This document shows positions 26,089-33,551 of a stretch of DNA of 59,410 nt, one piece after another. The stretch comes from an uncultured Clostridia bacterium (GTDB lineage Bacteria > Bacillota > Clostridia > Christensenellales > UBA1242). Positions within the stretch are counted from its first letter, which is position 1, and the number at the start of each line of letters is the position of its first letter. A program made the position numbers and the translations under genes. The DNA lies in the NCBI GenBank assembly GCA_930971385.1, contig CAKNGB010000007.1, positions 1 to 59,410 on the forward strand, written 5' to 3'. Below the pieces are notes generated by a model that was given only the letters and a program-made list of their open reading frames with translations, searched no databases and was not told where the DNA came from.

Positions 26089-27222
26089 ATGGTAAATTTT
26101 ATTAGTCTAGGCGAAAAACTTTCACGAATTTATTTTGATAAGTTCGACAAAAACAGCGAAGAACTTATGGCATATAACCGACTTTTCAGCGACTTAGACG
26201 AGGCTATGGATAAAAGCAAATTTAAGAAGCCTTATATGGATTTTTGTGCCAAAATTTATGGAACAGACTATCCGCACATGAGAAAAAAGTTAAGTAGCAT
26301 AAATGCCAAACGAAATTTGGTCAGCAAGGCAACTTTAAATAAGTATTCAGAGGAGTTAAACGCTTCGCAGTATGTTTTGCAAAAATATATTGAGGGCTTT
26401 TTAACAAGGCTTGACCAACTTCAAGATTTTCTTTCTATAACTCCAATCGCTGACCCAGCGGAAAGGTTCAGAAAAATGTGGGAGATGCGTGATAAAAAAT
26501 ATCCTCTTGAGAAAAGGCGTGAGGTTTCTGTCAGAGATGAAAATGGCGATGTTATCTATGAAAATGGCAAGCCAAAAGTAAGGCTGGAAACCGAAGAAGA
26601 GGTGGATGAGAGAATCAATAAAACCTTGGACGAAAGAAAGGCTATTTTGGAAGAAAAATCATGCCCGAATGTTGAGTTAAGAGCGCAAGCATGGTATGTT
26701 TTCCTTAAAGATGCAAAACACATAAACGCCCTATATTTTGCCTTAAAAAACCTTAAAATCATGGTAAATGATAAATTGAAAGTTGAAGAAAAAGAGGCGT
26801 TTAAAAACACATTATTTTATGTGCAATTAAATGACCTTTTGGGATATTCTGGCAAGGATGCATATGTTTATCGCGCAACTTCCGTTTTAGAGGCAAGGAA
26901 CATTTTAGATAATGGTTTAACTCTCGACGAAGAAAAACTCAACGCCTCCACAAGCCAATTAAGTGGAGTGGAAGATGTTTTAGACTTTGATGCCTTAACA
27001 GGTCATGGTCAGCGTGCGGTTGTGGTGATTAAATTGCCATATTCGCAAAATGTGATAAAGCGCATAAAAAATGAAGAGGGTGCGGGGTTTAGTTATTCAA
27101 CCATTACAATTCCAAAAGAAAACATCTTAGCATATGTTGATAAAGGCGAAGAGAGAATTTACTATAATCCACTTTTCAAAGAGGCTAAGCCAAATGATAA
27201 CATAAGAGTTGCAGGAAAATAA
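26089..27222 (+). CDS. Hypothetical protein, 377 aa
   Basis: The start at 26089 follows GGGGG and the promoter at 26035-26063; the longer frame would begin inside the promoter. It is soluble and charged. Residues 1-130 are helical. Residues 240-377 are beta-rich, with YVYRATSVLEARNILDNGL and GQRAVVVIKLPYS, which faintly recall an ADP-ribosyltransferase (ART-like) fold. I cannot support that beyond the general layout. A terminator follows. It stands next to a nuclease-like gene with its own promoter. Function unknown. Confidence 0.6.
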   Translation: MVNFISLGEKLSRIYFDKFDKNSEELMAYNRLFSDLDEAMDKSKFKKPYMDFCAKIYGTDYPHMRKKLSSINAKRNLVSKATLNKYSEELNASQYVLQKYIEGFLTRLDQLQDFLSITPIADPAERFRKMWEMRDKKYPLEKRREVSVRDENGDVIYENGKPKVRLETEEEVDERINKTLDERKAILEEKSCPNVELRAQAWYVFLKDAKHINALYFALKNLKIMVNDKLKVEEKEAFKNTLFYVQLNDLLGYSGKDAYVYRATSVLEARNILDNGLTLDEEKLNASTSQLSGVEDVLDFDALTGHGQRAVVVIKLPYSQNVIKRIKNEEGAGFSYSTITIPKENILAYVDKGEERIYYNPLFKEAKPNDNIRVAGK

Positions 27223-27226
27223 TTTT

Positions 27227-27252
27227 AAACCTTGTTTTTGACAAGGTTTTTT
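27227..27252 (+). terminator. Intrinsic terminator
   Basis: AAACCTTGT pairs with ACAAGGTTT around a five-base loop and is followed by T. It closes the 26089 gene. Confidence 0.85.
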
Positions 27253-27279
27253 ATTATTTAACTAAACTGCGAAATTTGA

Positions 27280-27308
27280 TTGACAAATAATTTATGATTG
27301 TTTATTTT
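27280..27308 (+). promoter_or_regulatory. Promoter of the 27327 gene
   Basis: TTGACA (27280-27285), 17 bp, TATTTT (27303-27308), then AAAGGAG before the ATG. Confidence 0.65.
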
Positions 27309-27326
27309 ATTGATAAAGGAGAAATT

Positions 27327-27791
27327 ATGGCAAAATTACGAAGTGCAGAGTGTGGTCATATCGGAGAAAAAGTTGTGCTTACGGAACTTGCAAGAAAAAA
27401 TTACATAGCAGCATTACTAGATGACAGAGCGAAAATGTTTGACCTTATTGCAATGAACGAAGTTGGAACAAAATTTTGTGCGATACAAGTTAAAACCAAT
27501 CAAAACGGCAAAAACAGTTTTCTTTTGAATGTTAAAAACGAAAAATATGCTATAGGGCAAGAGAATTGTTTTTACGCTTTTGTTATTTTAAAATCCGAAA
27601 AAAATCCACAGGATAAAATCTTTATTGTGCCATTTAAAGAGGTTGCAGAAAGCATAGCAAAAAGGCATCAAGAGTGGCTGAGCGGAACAAATAAAAATGG
27701 CAAGCCTCGAAATGACGCACCAATAAGAACCTATGTGGTGGACGAGAATAAATATAAAAATCTTGATTTTTCGCTTTTAAATTTAGATTAA
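27327..27791 (+). CDS. PD-(D/E)XK nuclease-like protein
   Basis: A 154-aa protein with the layout of small restriction-endonuclease-fold proteins (DUF4365-like): GHIGEKVVLTELARKNYIAALL, then DDRAKMFDLIAMN with the presumed metal-binding Asp, and KFCAIQVKT supplying the QxK half of the site. The fold suggests DNA or RNA cleavage or binding. No methyltransferase or restriction partner is adjacent, so it may be an orphan nuclease or a defence remnant. The start is fixed by AAAGGAG nine bases upstream. Confidence 0.6.
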   Translation: MAKLRSAECGHIGEKVVLTELARKNYIAALLDDRAKMFDLIAMNEVGTKFCAIQVKTNQNGKNSFLLNVKNEKYAIGQENCFYAFVILKSEKNPQDKIFIVPFKEVAESIAKRHQEWLSGTNKNGKPRNDAPIRTYVVDENKYKNLDFSLLNLD

Positions 27792-27825
27792 AAAGGCTGT
27801 AGCAAAGCTTTTATTTTAATATTTT

Positions 27826-28257
27826 AAAATCATCCACAACTTTTCTTTTTTCTTTCTTCTTTTTTATTTCAAAAATAATCCGAATTTAAAGAAAAGTTAA
27901 AAACGAAAAAATAAAAAAGAAAAGAACAAACAAAAATAATCCTTGCCAAAATTGTGACGGCGTCACAAACTGCACTTTATTTCAACTTTTGCCTGTCGTC
28001 AAAAGTCTTACCATTCGCTTGCTTGTTCCTTTTCCCAAAAAATGTGAACATTTTTCGGGAGCCCTATTTTGTGCGAGTTGCGTTTGGTCGCAAACTGAAA
28101 ATGTTAAGACGATGCGCTTCGCTTAAAATGCTTTAATACAAAATCATCCACAACTTTTCTTTTTTCTTTCTTCTTTTTTATTTCAAAAATAATCCGAAAT
28201 TGAAGAAAAGTGAAAAACGAAAAAATAAGAAAGAAAAGAACAAACAAAAATAATCCT
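27826..28257. repeat. Hairpin-rich region flanked by 118-bp direct repeats
   Basis: Positions 27826-27943 and 28140-28257 are about 96 per cent identical direct repeats of a pyrimidine-then-purine-rich sequence. The 196 bases between are richer in GC and contain several palindromes: TTGTGAC/GTCACAA, CTTTTG/CAAAAG, and CCCAAAAAATG/CATTTTTCGGG. No convincing coding frame lies here. The right repeat ends in the 5' arm of the tRNA-Thr terminator. Together with the tRNA it accounts for most of the 732-bp gap between the nuclease-like and sialidase-like genes. Confidence 0.75.
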
Positions 28258-28286
28258 CGCCTATCGGTTCGGATTATTTTTGTTTG
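28241..28286 (-). terminator. Intrinsic terminator of tRNA-Thr
   Basis: CAAACAAAAATAATCC (28241-28256) and GGATTATTTTTGTTTG (28271-28286) form a 16-bp perfect stem. On the minus strand it begins at the tRNA CCA end and is followed by a T-rich tract. Confidence 0.75.
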
Positions 28287-28360
28287 GAGCTCGTGATGGG
28301 ACTTGAACCCATGACCTGTTGATTACGAATCAACTGCTCTACCAACTGAGCCACACGAGC
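28285..28360 (-). tRNA. tRNA-Thr (anticodon CGT)
   Basis: A complete cloverleaf on the minus strand: acceptor GCTCGTG/CACGAGC, D arm GCTC-AGTTGGTA-GAGC, anticodon arm GTTGA-TTCGTAA-TCAAC with CGT, T arm ATGGG-TTCAAGT-CCCAT, then discriminator T and an encoded CCA (28285-28287 on the complement). Confidence 0.95.
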
Positions 28361-28523
28361 ATATTGTTTATAAAATTTTCTTCACTCATCATTTATCGTT
28401 TACGACTTTCCTATTATATCTCGCAAAAGAATTTTTGTCAATTTATTTTAATATGTTTGTTTTTTTAATTTTAATTTGGTAATATTGTTATGAAATCAAA
28501 TTAACAATTTTTAGGAGGATGAT

Positions 28524-29666
28524 ATGCCAATAGACATTAAAAAGGAGTTTGCAGGCGTTTTGTTTGCACCTCGTGAGGAAGAAATTGCCGATGCCACGGG
28601 ATGTATGTATCCACGCGTTGTTGAACTTAAAAATGCGGGCAAAAATAACGGAGAACTTCTTGCCACATTCGAGTTTTATTCTAAGGATGAGCCAGTTGTT
28701 GCACCAATATACAAAAGTGTGGACGGCGGACGCAGTTGGCAACTTTTCAGCAAAGTGGAAGACACTAAAAACAAATTTGGTATGCGTTTTCAACCGATGA
28801 TGTTGGAACTTGATGCCGATTGTGGCGACCTTAAAAAAGGCACTCTTGTTTTTGCGGGCAATTCCATTCCAAAGGATATGTCGTCAACAGAAATTTTGTT
28901 CTTCATAAGCCGTGACCATGGAAAAACATGGAAGTTTCGTTCCTCAATTGCAAAAGGAGGCGCGCCTGTGGAGCAAAATTTTGGTAAACTTGGTCCAATT
29001 TGGGAACCTTTCCTTTTCATAAACAAAAAAGGTGAACTAGTTGTGATGTTTTCGGATGAAAGATATCATGGCGAAGAAGGATACAACCAAGCAATTGTGC
29101 AGAAAAGGTCAAGTGACGGCGGAAAAACTTGGACAAAGGAAGAATTTGTTGTGGCTCTGCATGATAAAATTCTCCGTCCAGGTATGCCGATTGTGACTAA
29201 AATGGCAAATGGAGAATTTTTCCTTTGCTATGAAATTGTTGGCACGCTTTGCAACGATATTCATTTCAAAATTTCAAAAGACGGCGAAAACTGGGGAAAT
29301 CCTAACAGCAAAGGCACACGCGCAGAAACTGAGGATGGTTTCTATCTTGGAAGTATGCCATACTGTGTTTTCACTCATAAGGGTGGCAAAAAGGGCGCTG
29401 TCATCTTAACGGCAAAACGCGATAACGGCGAGATTGGCTTAAACCAAGGTCATTTTCTTGTGAATTATAACTATGGCAAAGGATATTGGCAAAAACTTCC
29501 ACTTATTGTGGAGTATGATAATCGCATTTTGCACACTGGTTGGAGCAAGGGTATGGCATTAATTAAAAATGAGAAGGAACTTATCATGCTTTCGCCAGTG
29601 CAAACAAACAACAAACTTATGCATATCGCTTTTTCCATAGCAAAAGTGGAAGAAGTGAAATTATAA
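28524..29666 (+). CDS. Sialidase-like BNR/Asp-box protein
   Basis: A 380-aa beta-propeller protein with four Asp-box repeats: SVDGGRSWQLF, SRDHGKTWKF, SSDGGKTWTKE and SKDGENWGNP. The fold is that of GH33 sialidases and related exo-glycosidases. It starts directly at MPIDIKKEF with no signal peptide, so it is intracellular. Whether the sialidase arginine triad is complete cannot be decided by eye, so the reaction is unassigned. AGGAGG precedes the ATG. It is followed by palindromic repeat S copy 2, which also acts as its terminator. Confidence 0.7.
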   Translation: MPIDIKKEFAGVLFAPREEEIADATGCMYPRVVELKNAGKNNGELLATFEFYSKDEPVVAPIYKSVDGGRSWQLFSKVEDTKNKFGMRFQPMMLELDADCGDLKKGTLVFAGNSIPKDMSSTEILFFISRDHGKTWKFRSSIAKGGAPVEQNFGKLGPIWEPFLFINKKGELVVMFSDERYHGEEGYNQAIVQKRSSDGGKTWTKEEFVVALHDKILRPGMPIVTKMANGEFFLCYEIVGTLCNDIHFKISKDGENWGNPNSKGTRAETEDGFYLGSMPYCVFTHKGGKKGAVILTAKRDNGEIGLNQGHFLVNYNYGKGYWQKLPLIVEYDNRILHTGWSKGMALIKNEKELIMLSPVQTNNKLMHIAFSIAKVEEVKL

Positions 29667-29671
29667 TCGAT

Positions 29672-29788
29672 AAGACGGCGAGCAAAAGTCCATGCTAAGC
29701 ATGGGCGCGCGGTAGCGCGCCGTCTTTTTTATTCAAAATAAAGTTAAATGTTTTGGATGTGTCAATAAAAAAGACACTTTTGCTCGCC
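29672..29788. repeat. Palindromic repeat family S, copy 2, with built-in terminator
   Basis: The first half holds nested hairpins: CCATGC/GCATGG (29690-29704), GCGCGC/GCGCGC (29705-29720) and an outer AAGACGG/CCGTCTT followed by six T, which is an intrinsic terminator for the sialidase-like gene. GGCGAGCAAAAGT (29677-29689) also matches ACTTTTGCTCGCC (29776-29788), the long-range arms of the family. It is related to 25830-25942 in inverted orientation. Confidence 0.8.
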
Positions 29789-29932
29789 AATTTTGCTCGC
29801 CCAAATTTGCACAAAAAAACAATCTTCCTTCCCGTAAAAAACAAAATATCTACCAAATGTTGTTTCGATGCTTGCATACTACACAACATTTTGCGGTGGT
29901 ATGCAATACAATATTGTTTTTAAATTAGGGTA

Positions 29933-29961
29933 TGGACAAACCTAGGAATGTGTGATATAAT
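29933..29961 (+). promoter_or_regulatory. Promoter of the 30015 gene
   Basis: TGGACA (29933-29938), 17 bp, TATAAT (29956-29961). The rest of the gap from 29789 to 29932 shows no other feature I can name. Confidence 0.7.
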
Positions 29962-30014
29962 TAAGTTAACTTAGATGAAGGTTTTTGAGTAAACTTTTTT
30001 AAGTGGAGGAGAAA

Positions 30015-30749
30015 ATGACTAAGTATATCATCTTTTCAGTTGTCATATTACTGATTGTGATTGCGCTTATTTTGGCTCTTTGTCTTATGGATCGAAAGAA
30101 GAAAAAGACGCTTGTTAAAAACGAAACAAAACTTAGAGAGGATGGTAAAATAACAAGCAATATTCCTGTGATTAAGCCTAAAAAAACTGTTAAAGTTAAA
30201 GAGCAAGCACGACCTCATAAAAGCAAAAAATTTGGTAAACTTAAAGTGAATGAAGAAGCACTTGATAAGATTTTGTCGTCCTATAAAAACAGCGAAACTG
30301 AGGTTGAGATTGAACAACAAGAGGAACAAACTAGTTTTGAAAATGATAAAAGTGCAGAACTAGAAGATTTCACTTTGCAAGAACAAGAAGAAGAGAAAAA
30401 AGAGCAAGCGGAAAGCACAAGTGAAAACTTTTCTTATAAAATTCAAAACCCTTTCAACATGAGTCAAACACCAATACGTCCAGTTAAACTTGACGATGAT
30501 GAAAACGACGAGGATGATGAGGATGACGATTTTGCAGATATTGAAAAAGCATATCAAGAGTTTTTGGAAAGAAAAAAACAAGAGGCGCTTGGAGGAATGA
30601 ATAACTATAACATTGAAGATTTTAAGCGCGACTATTTTGAACGCAACCTTGATATTGACGAGATTTTGGAAAAACTTACGCCAGAACTTAAAAATGAAAT
30701 TCTCAAATTTTTGCTTAACAAATCGAACTTAACGGAAGAAGATTTTTAA
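30015..30749 (+). CDS. Membrane-anchored acidic protein, unknown function
   Basis: A 244-aa protein. GGAGGAG before ATG 30015 fixes the start; the in-frame GTG at 30003 overlaps that site. Residues 3-25 form one membrane segment followed by a basic stop-transfer run. The remaining 220 residues are strongly charged, with a poly-acidic run (DDDENDEDDEDDD, about residues 160-173), and are probably cytoplasmic and partly disordered. The helical end (IDEILEKLTPELKNEILKF) may bind a partner. I do not recognise the family. Element A begins 20 bases after the stop. Confidence 0.65.
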   Translation: MTKYIIFSVVILLIVIALILALCLMDRKKKKTLVKNETKLREDGKITSNIPVIKPKKTVKVKEQARPHKSKKFGKLKVNEEALDKILSSYKNSETEVEIEQQEEQTSFENDKSAELEDFTLQEQEEEKKEQAESTSENFSYKIQNPFNMSQTPIRPVKLDDDENDEDDEDDDFADIEKAYQEFLERKKQEALGGMNNYNIEDFKRDYFERNLDIDEILEKLTPELKNEILKFLLNKSNLTEEDF

Positions 30750-30800
30750 AATTTGGAAAGTGGCTTATGGTTAGTAAATTTTGAAACTAGCAAAATAATC

Positions 30801-30833
30801 AACACTTTAACTACAAAAGTTAAGGTGTTTTTT
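30801..30833 (+). terminator. Hairpin with T run just inside the left end of element A
   Basis: AACACTTTAACT (30801-30812) pairs with AGTTAAGGTGTT (30818-30829), with one U-G pair, and is followed by T. It would stop transcripts entering from the upstream gene. Confidence 0.7.
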
Positions 30834-30837
30834 ATTC

Positions 30838-31115
30838 CCTCTTGACTATAAAATAAAACGAATATTTCTGCCGTTGTCATAGGCTGCTATTATAATTTTA
30901 ATTTGTAAATTTTTAGACATTTACTTTAACCTGGACAAAAAAGAATATTCGTTTAAACTGGAAAAGAGAAATAAAAAACGAAGAGTTGTGTGCGTTTGCT
31001 TTTGCCAGCACCAACTCTTCGTTTTAACCGAAGCTATTTTTACGTGCTTGTCTTTCAGTGGAGCAAAGCGACACCGACTTGTATCAAGACAAGCACACGT
31101 CTAACTGCCAAAATT
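30838..31115 (+). ncRNA. Structured RNA of element A (family unknown)
   Basis: Helices: AAACGAATATT (30856-30866) with AATATTCGTTT (30944-30954); TTGTC plus AGG (30874-30883) with CCT plus GACAA (30930-30938); AAAACGAAGAGTTG (30975-30988) with CAACTCTTCGTTTT (31012-31025); GTGCTTGTCTT (31044-31054) with AAGACAAGCAC (31086-31096). Single-stranded blocks CTGCCGTTGTCATAGG and GACAAGCACACG are shared with the copy at 39584-39855. tmRNA and RNase P hallmarks are missing. No promoter could be pinned down, and both RNA ends are approximate. Confidence 0.7.
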
Positions 31116-31226
31116 TAATCATAATTGGTTCAATCTTTTAAGTTTTGCTAAGGCATTGTATTTTTTGCGAAAATAAAGTGTGGACACCTATTTTTTAAGC
31201 AATTTTTTTATAGACATAATTCAAAA

Positions 31227-31973
31227 TTATTTTCCTATGAATTTACATACATAGATATAAGAATATGACTCATCTATAAGAATATTGTTTGGATATGCGT
31301 ATATATATGAATTCATCTCAATAGCACGTTTAGAATAGTTATATTTGTTCAAGAGTTTCTTATTATATAATCCTTTCATCTCATGTTTCAATGTGTGTTC
31401 ATTTGAAATAATCATATTGCAAAGTGACTGACCAAGCAAATCTATAACTTCAAAACCATGTTCGGCAAGCAATTTTGAAATCTGGTTTTTACTGAATACA
31501 TGCTTATGATACGGATATACAATGTTTCCAAACTCATCAAGTTGCTCATATTTTTCGTTCGGCACAGAAAGAAGAAGGTATCCATTCTTTTTAAGGTTTT
31601 TTTGAATAGATTTCATAAAATTTTCTGTGTTTTCGATATGTTCAATGGTTTCAAAAGACACAATTAAATCTACCTTTTCACTTTTTAAAACACCAAAATT
31701 AAAATCGTGTTTAAGAAACTTTGCATTTTTAATTTTTCTTCTACGAGCAAGTTTTAAATATTCCTCATTTTTGTCAACGCCAACAACATTGTTACAAACT
31801 TTTGAAAGCACTTCCGTTCCATATCCGGTTGCAGACGAAATATCCAAAACAGACTTTATATTATTTTTGAGGACAAAATCTTTTGAAAAAATATATCTTC
31901 CGCAATGTTCCAATTTCATAAAATAGCCATATTTTTTCCCATCAAAAGGATCGCAATATTCAACCTCTTCCAT
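31227..31973 (-). CDS. SAM-dependent class I methyltransferase (cargo of element A)
   Basis: A 248-aa Rossmann methyltransferase. Motif I is SVLDISSATGYGTEVLS, followed by acidic VVGVDKNEEYL, then LIVSFETIEHIENTENF and NGYLLLSVPNEKY, as in Methyltransf_11 or UbiG-like small-molecule enzymes. The substrate is not predictable. ATG 31973 follows AAGGAGATGGAG, and a TATAAT box lies close upstream inside the element, so it has its own promoter. It is transcribed against the RNA region. It is the only gene in the element. Confidence 0.8.
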   Translation of the reverse strand: MEEVEYCDPFDGKKYGYFMKLEHCGRYIFSKDFVLKNNIKSVLDISSATGYGTEVLSKVCNNVVGVDKNEEYLKLARRRKIKNAKFLKHDFNFGVLKSEKVDLIVSFETIEHIENTENFMKSIQKNLKKNGYLLLSVPNEKYEQLDEFGNIVYPYHKHVFSKNQISKLLAEHGFEVIDLLGQSLCNMIISNEHTLKHEMKGLYNKKLLNKYNYSKRAIEMNSYIYAYPNNILIDESYSYIYVCKFIGK

Positions 31974-32049
31974 ACTCTCCATCTCCTTCGATATAATTAT
32001 ATCACATAAGGAAAAATTTGAGCAAAAGATTAAAAAATTTCCAACAAAA

Positions 32050-32094
32050 AAAACTAGCAAAAATTTAACATATTGCTATTTTTTTGCTAGTTTC
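32050..32094. other. Right-end hairpin of element A
   Basis: AAACTAGCAAAAA (near 32051) and TTTTTGCTAGTTT (ending 32093) pair with each other. The right terminal repeat is therefore itself one arm of a hairpin. It lies upstream of the methyltransferase promoter and reads as a terminator on the plus strand. Confidence 0.65.
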
Positions 32095-32172
32095 AAAGCT
32101 TACAATCCATGGTCACTTTTCTTTTTTTATTCTTTTTTAACTATCTTGTTCATAAAATAGGATAGGTAAAAT

Positions 32173-32430
32173 ATGTTCAATTTTTTCGAGGAGATAAAGT
32201 CAAAAACTAAAAATCAAAATATGCTCGACACTTTTCAAATCATCAATATGTCGAACAAAATTCTTTATGCTGAGGGGCATAAGGGGCTTGTTTCGCTTTC
32301 TAAGGAACTCATATCTTTTAAGGTTAAGGGCGGAAGAATTGTGGTTGAGGGCGAGGAAATGTTTTTGCTGGAACTAACCGAAAACACCATTAAAATTTCT
32401 GGTAAAATCAAAAAAGTGGAGAGTTTTTGA
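32173..32430 (+). CDS. yqfC: Sporulation protein YqfC
   Basis: An 85-aa YabP/YqfC-family protein: an N-terminal NMSNKILYAEGHKGLVSLSKE segment, then KVKGGRIVVEGEEMFLLEL and IKISGKI, the typical short beta-rich fold. In Bacillus it is made under SigE in the mother cell, although its exact function is unknown. Its stop overlaps the ATG of yqfD. Element A ends 64 bases before its start codon, so the insertion is close to its promoter region. Confidence 0.88.
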   Translation: MFNFFEEIKSKTKNQNMLDTFQIINMSNKILYAEGHKGLVSLSKELISFKVKGGRIVVEGEEMFLLELTENTIKISGKIKKVESF

Positions 32431-33542
32431 TGAGTTTAACAGAATTTAAAATTAAAGGTCTTAACCAAGAAAAAAATTTGAACATAATTTCAAAGAAATT
32501 TAAGATTTATGAGTTAAAACGACATTCAAAAAATTGCTCATCTTTTAAGGTTTCGTTTTTTAAGGCAAAAAAAGTGAGAAAACTTCTAATATCTTTCGAT
32601 TACGAAATTTTAGAAGAAAAAAATCACGGCATTTTGCCAAAAATATTTAAAACCTTTGGGAATATCTATATTTTATCGGCAATTATTTTTTCTTTGGTTA
32701 TTTATTTTGCGCAATCGCCGATAATTTGGAGATATGAACTTTTGGGGGAACAAAACTTGACGCAAGCGGAAGTTGTCGGTTTTGTTAAAGAAAATTTCAC
32801 AAAAAATAAATTTGCTTTGAACACCAAAGCGGTGGAGGGAGCAATATATGAAAATTTTGAGGAAATAAGTTTTGTTTCTGTTATCATTCGTGGACAAACT
32901 TTAATTATAAACATCAAAGAGAAACTTCTTCCCGATGAAATCTATGGCGACTTTGAACCTGTTGTTGCCGAGTTTGACGGAAAAGTGACAAACATCAACC
33001 TCATTTCTGGAACAATGAATGTGAAAGTGGATGATTATGTGGAAAAGGGAGATGTGCTGGTGCTTCCATATTTTTTGGACGGAAATGGCGAGATTAATCC
33101 AGTGAAGCCGTCTGCGGAAATAACTTTTGAAGTTTACGGCGAGGGCGAGGTCGTGCACTATGACCACAGCACAGAAATCAGGCGAACAGGAAATTTTTAT
33201 GAAAAAAATGAAGTTCAACTTTTTGGGCTGACAATTTATGCAAACGGAGAAGATAACAACTTTGAACTTTTTGAAACTGAAGAGGAGATTGTCAATTTAT
33301 CAAGCACATTACTGCCCTTCAAACTTAAACGCACAATTTGCTATGAACTTGAAGAAGTTGAGGTAAATGAAACCTTTGAGGAGGCAGAAGAAAAAATACT
33401 TTTTAAAGCGCGCGAAAAAGCCTTGTTAAATTCGGCTAACTATGGTATAATAAATGATGAATTTTACACAGTTCGGCATTTTGACGGCGGAGCAAGTGTG
33501 AACTATGTCATCGTTTACGAAAAAATCATTAGTGCTAGTTAA
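32430..33542 (+). CDS. yqfD: Sporulation protein YqfD
   Basis: A 370-aa YqfD-family protein with an N-terminal cytoplasmic domain, one membrane segment (about residues 78-98, preceding SPIIWRYELLGEQNLT) and an extracytoplasmic part (EGAIYENFEEISFVSVIIRG) resembling a small POTRA-like region. It is produced in the mother cell during engulfment in Bacillus. The ATG at 32430 overlaps the yqfC stop. It is followed by ybeY; a phoH homologue, common at this position in other Firmicutes, is absent here. Confidence 0.88.
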   Translation: MSLTEFKIKGLNQEKNLNIISKKFKIYELKRHSKNCSSFKVSFFKAKKVRKLLISFDYEILEEKNHGILPKIFKTFGNIYILSAIIFSLVIYFAQSPIIWRYELLGEQNLTQAEVVGFVKENFTKNKFALNTKAVEGAIYENFEEISFVSVIIRGQTLIINIKEKLLPDEIYGDFEPVVAEFDGKVTNINLISGTMNVKVDDYVEKGDVLVLPYFLDGNGEINPVKPSAEITFEVYGEGEVVHYDHSTEIRRTGNFYEKNEVQLFGLTIYANGEDNNFELFETEEEIVNLSSTLLPFKLKRTICYELEEVEVNETFEEAEEKILFKAREKALLNSANYGIINDEFYTVRHFDGGASVNYVIVYEKIISAS

Positions 33543-33551
33543 GGAGAAAAT

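Larger units (their letters stand above)
30769..32108 (+). mobile_element. Element A: inverted-repeat cassette with structured RNA and methyltransferase
   Basis: The left end is TTTGAAACTAGC (30780-30791) and the right end is GCTAGTTTCAAA (32086-32097): 12-bp perfect inverted repeats. Outside the core, left GGTTAGTAAAT and right GCTTACAATCC keep a weak GG...TAA likeness. Inside are a terminator-like hairpin, a structured RNA region (about 30838-31115) and one SAM methyltransferase gene on the opposite strand. The same plan with another cargo is found at 39481-41794. No transposase or recombinase is encoded, so any mobility would be supplied in trans. Mobility is inferred. Confidence 0.7.

Noticed and set aside
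27826..28257. CRISPR array
   Set aside because: There are only two long repeats with one spacer, no regular short repeat spacing, and no cas genes in the window.
30838..31115. tmRNA, RNase P RNA or a group II intron as explanation for the structured RNA
   Set aside because: There is no tRNA-like ends with an ACCA tail or tag frame, no GAGGAAAGTCC-type RNase P core, and no GTGYG start or domain V-like hairpin.
30769..32108. Complete insertion sequence
   Set aside because: Inverted ends are present, but no transposase, integrase or reverse transcriptase is encoded in either element.
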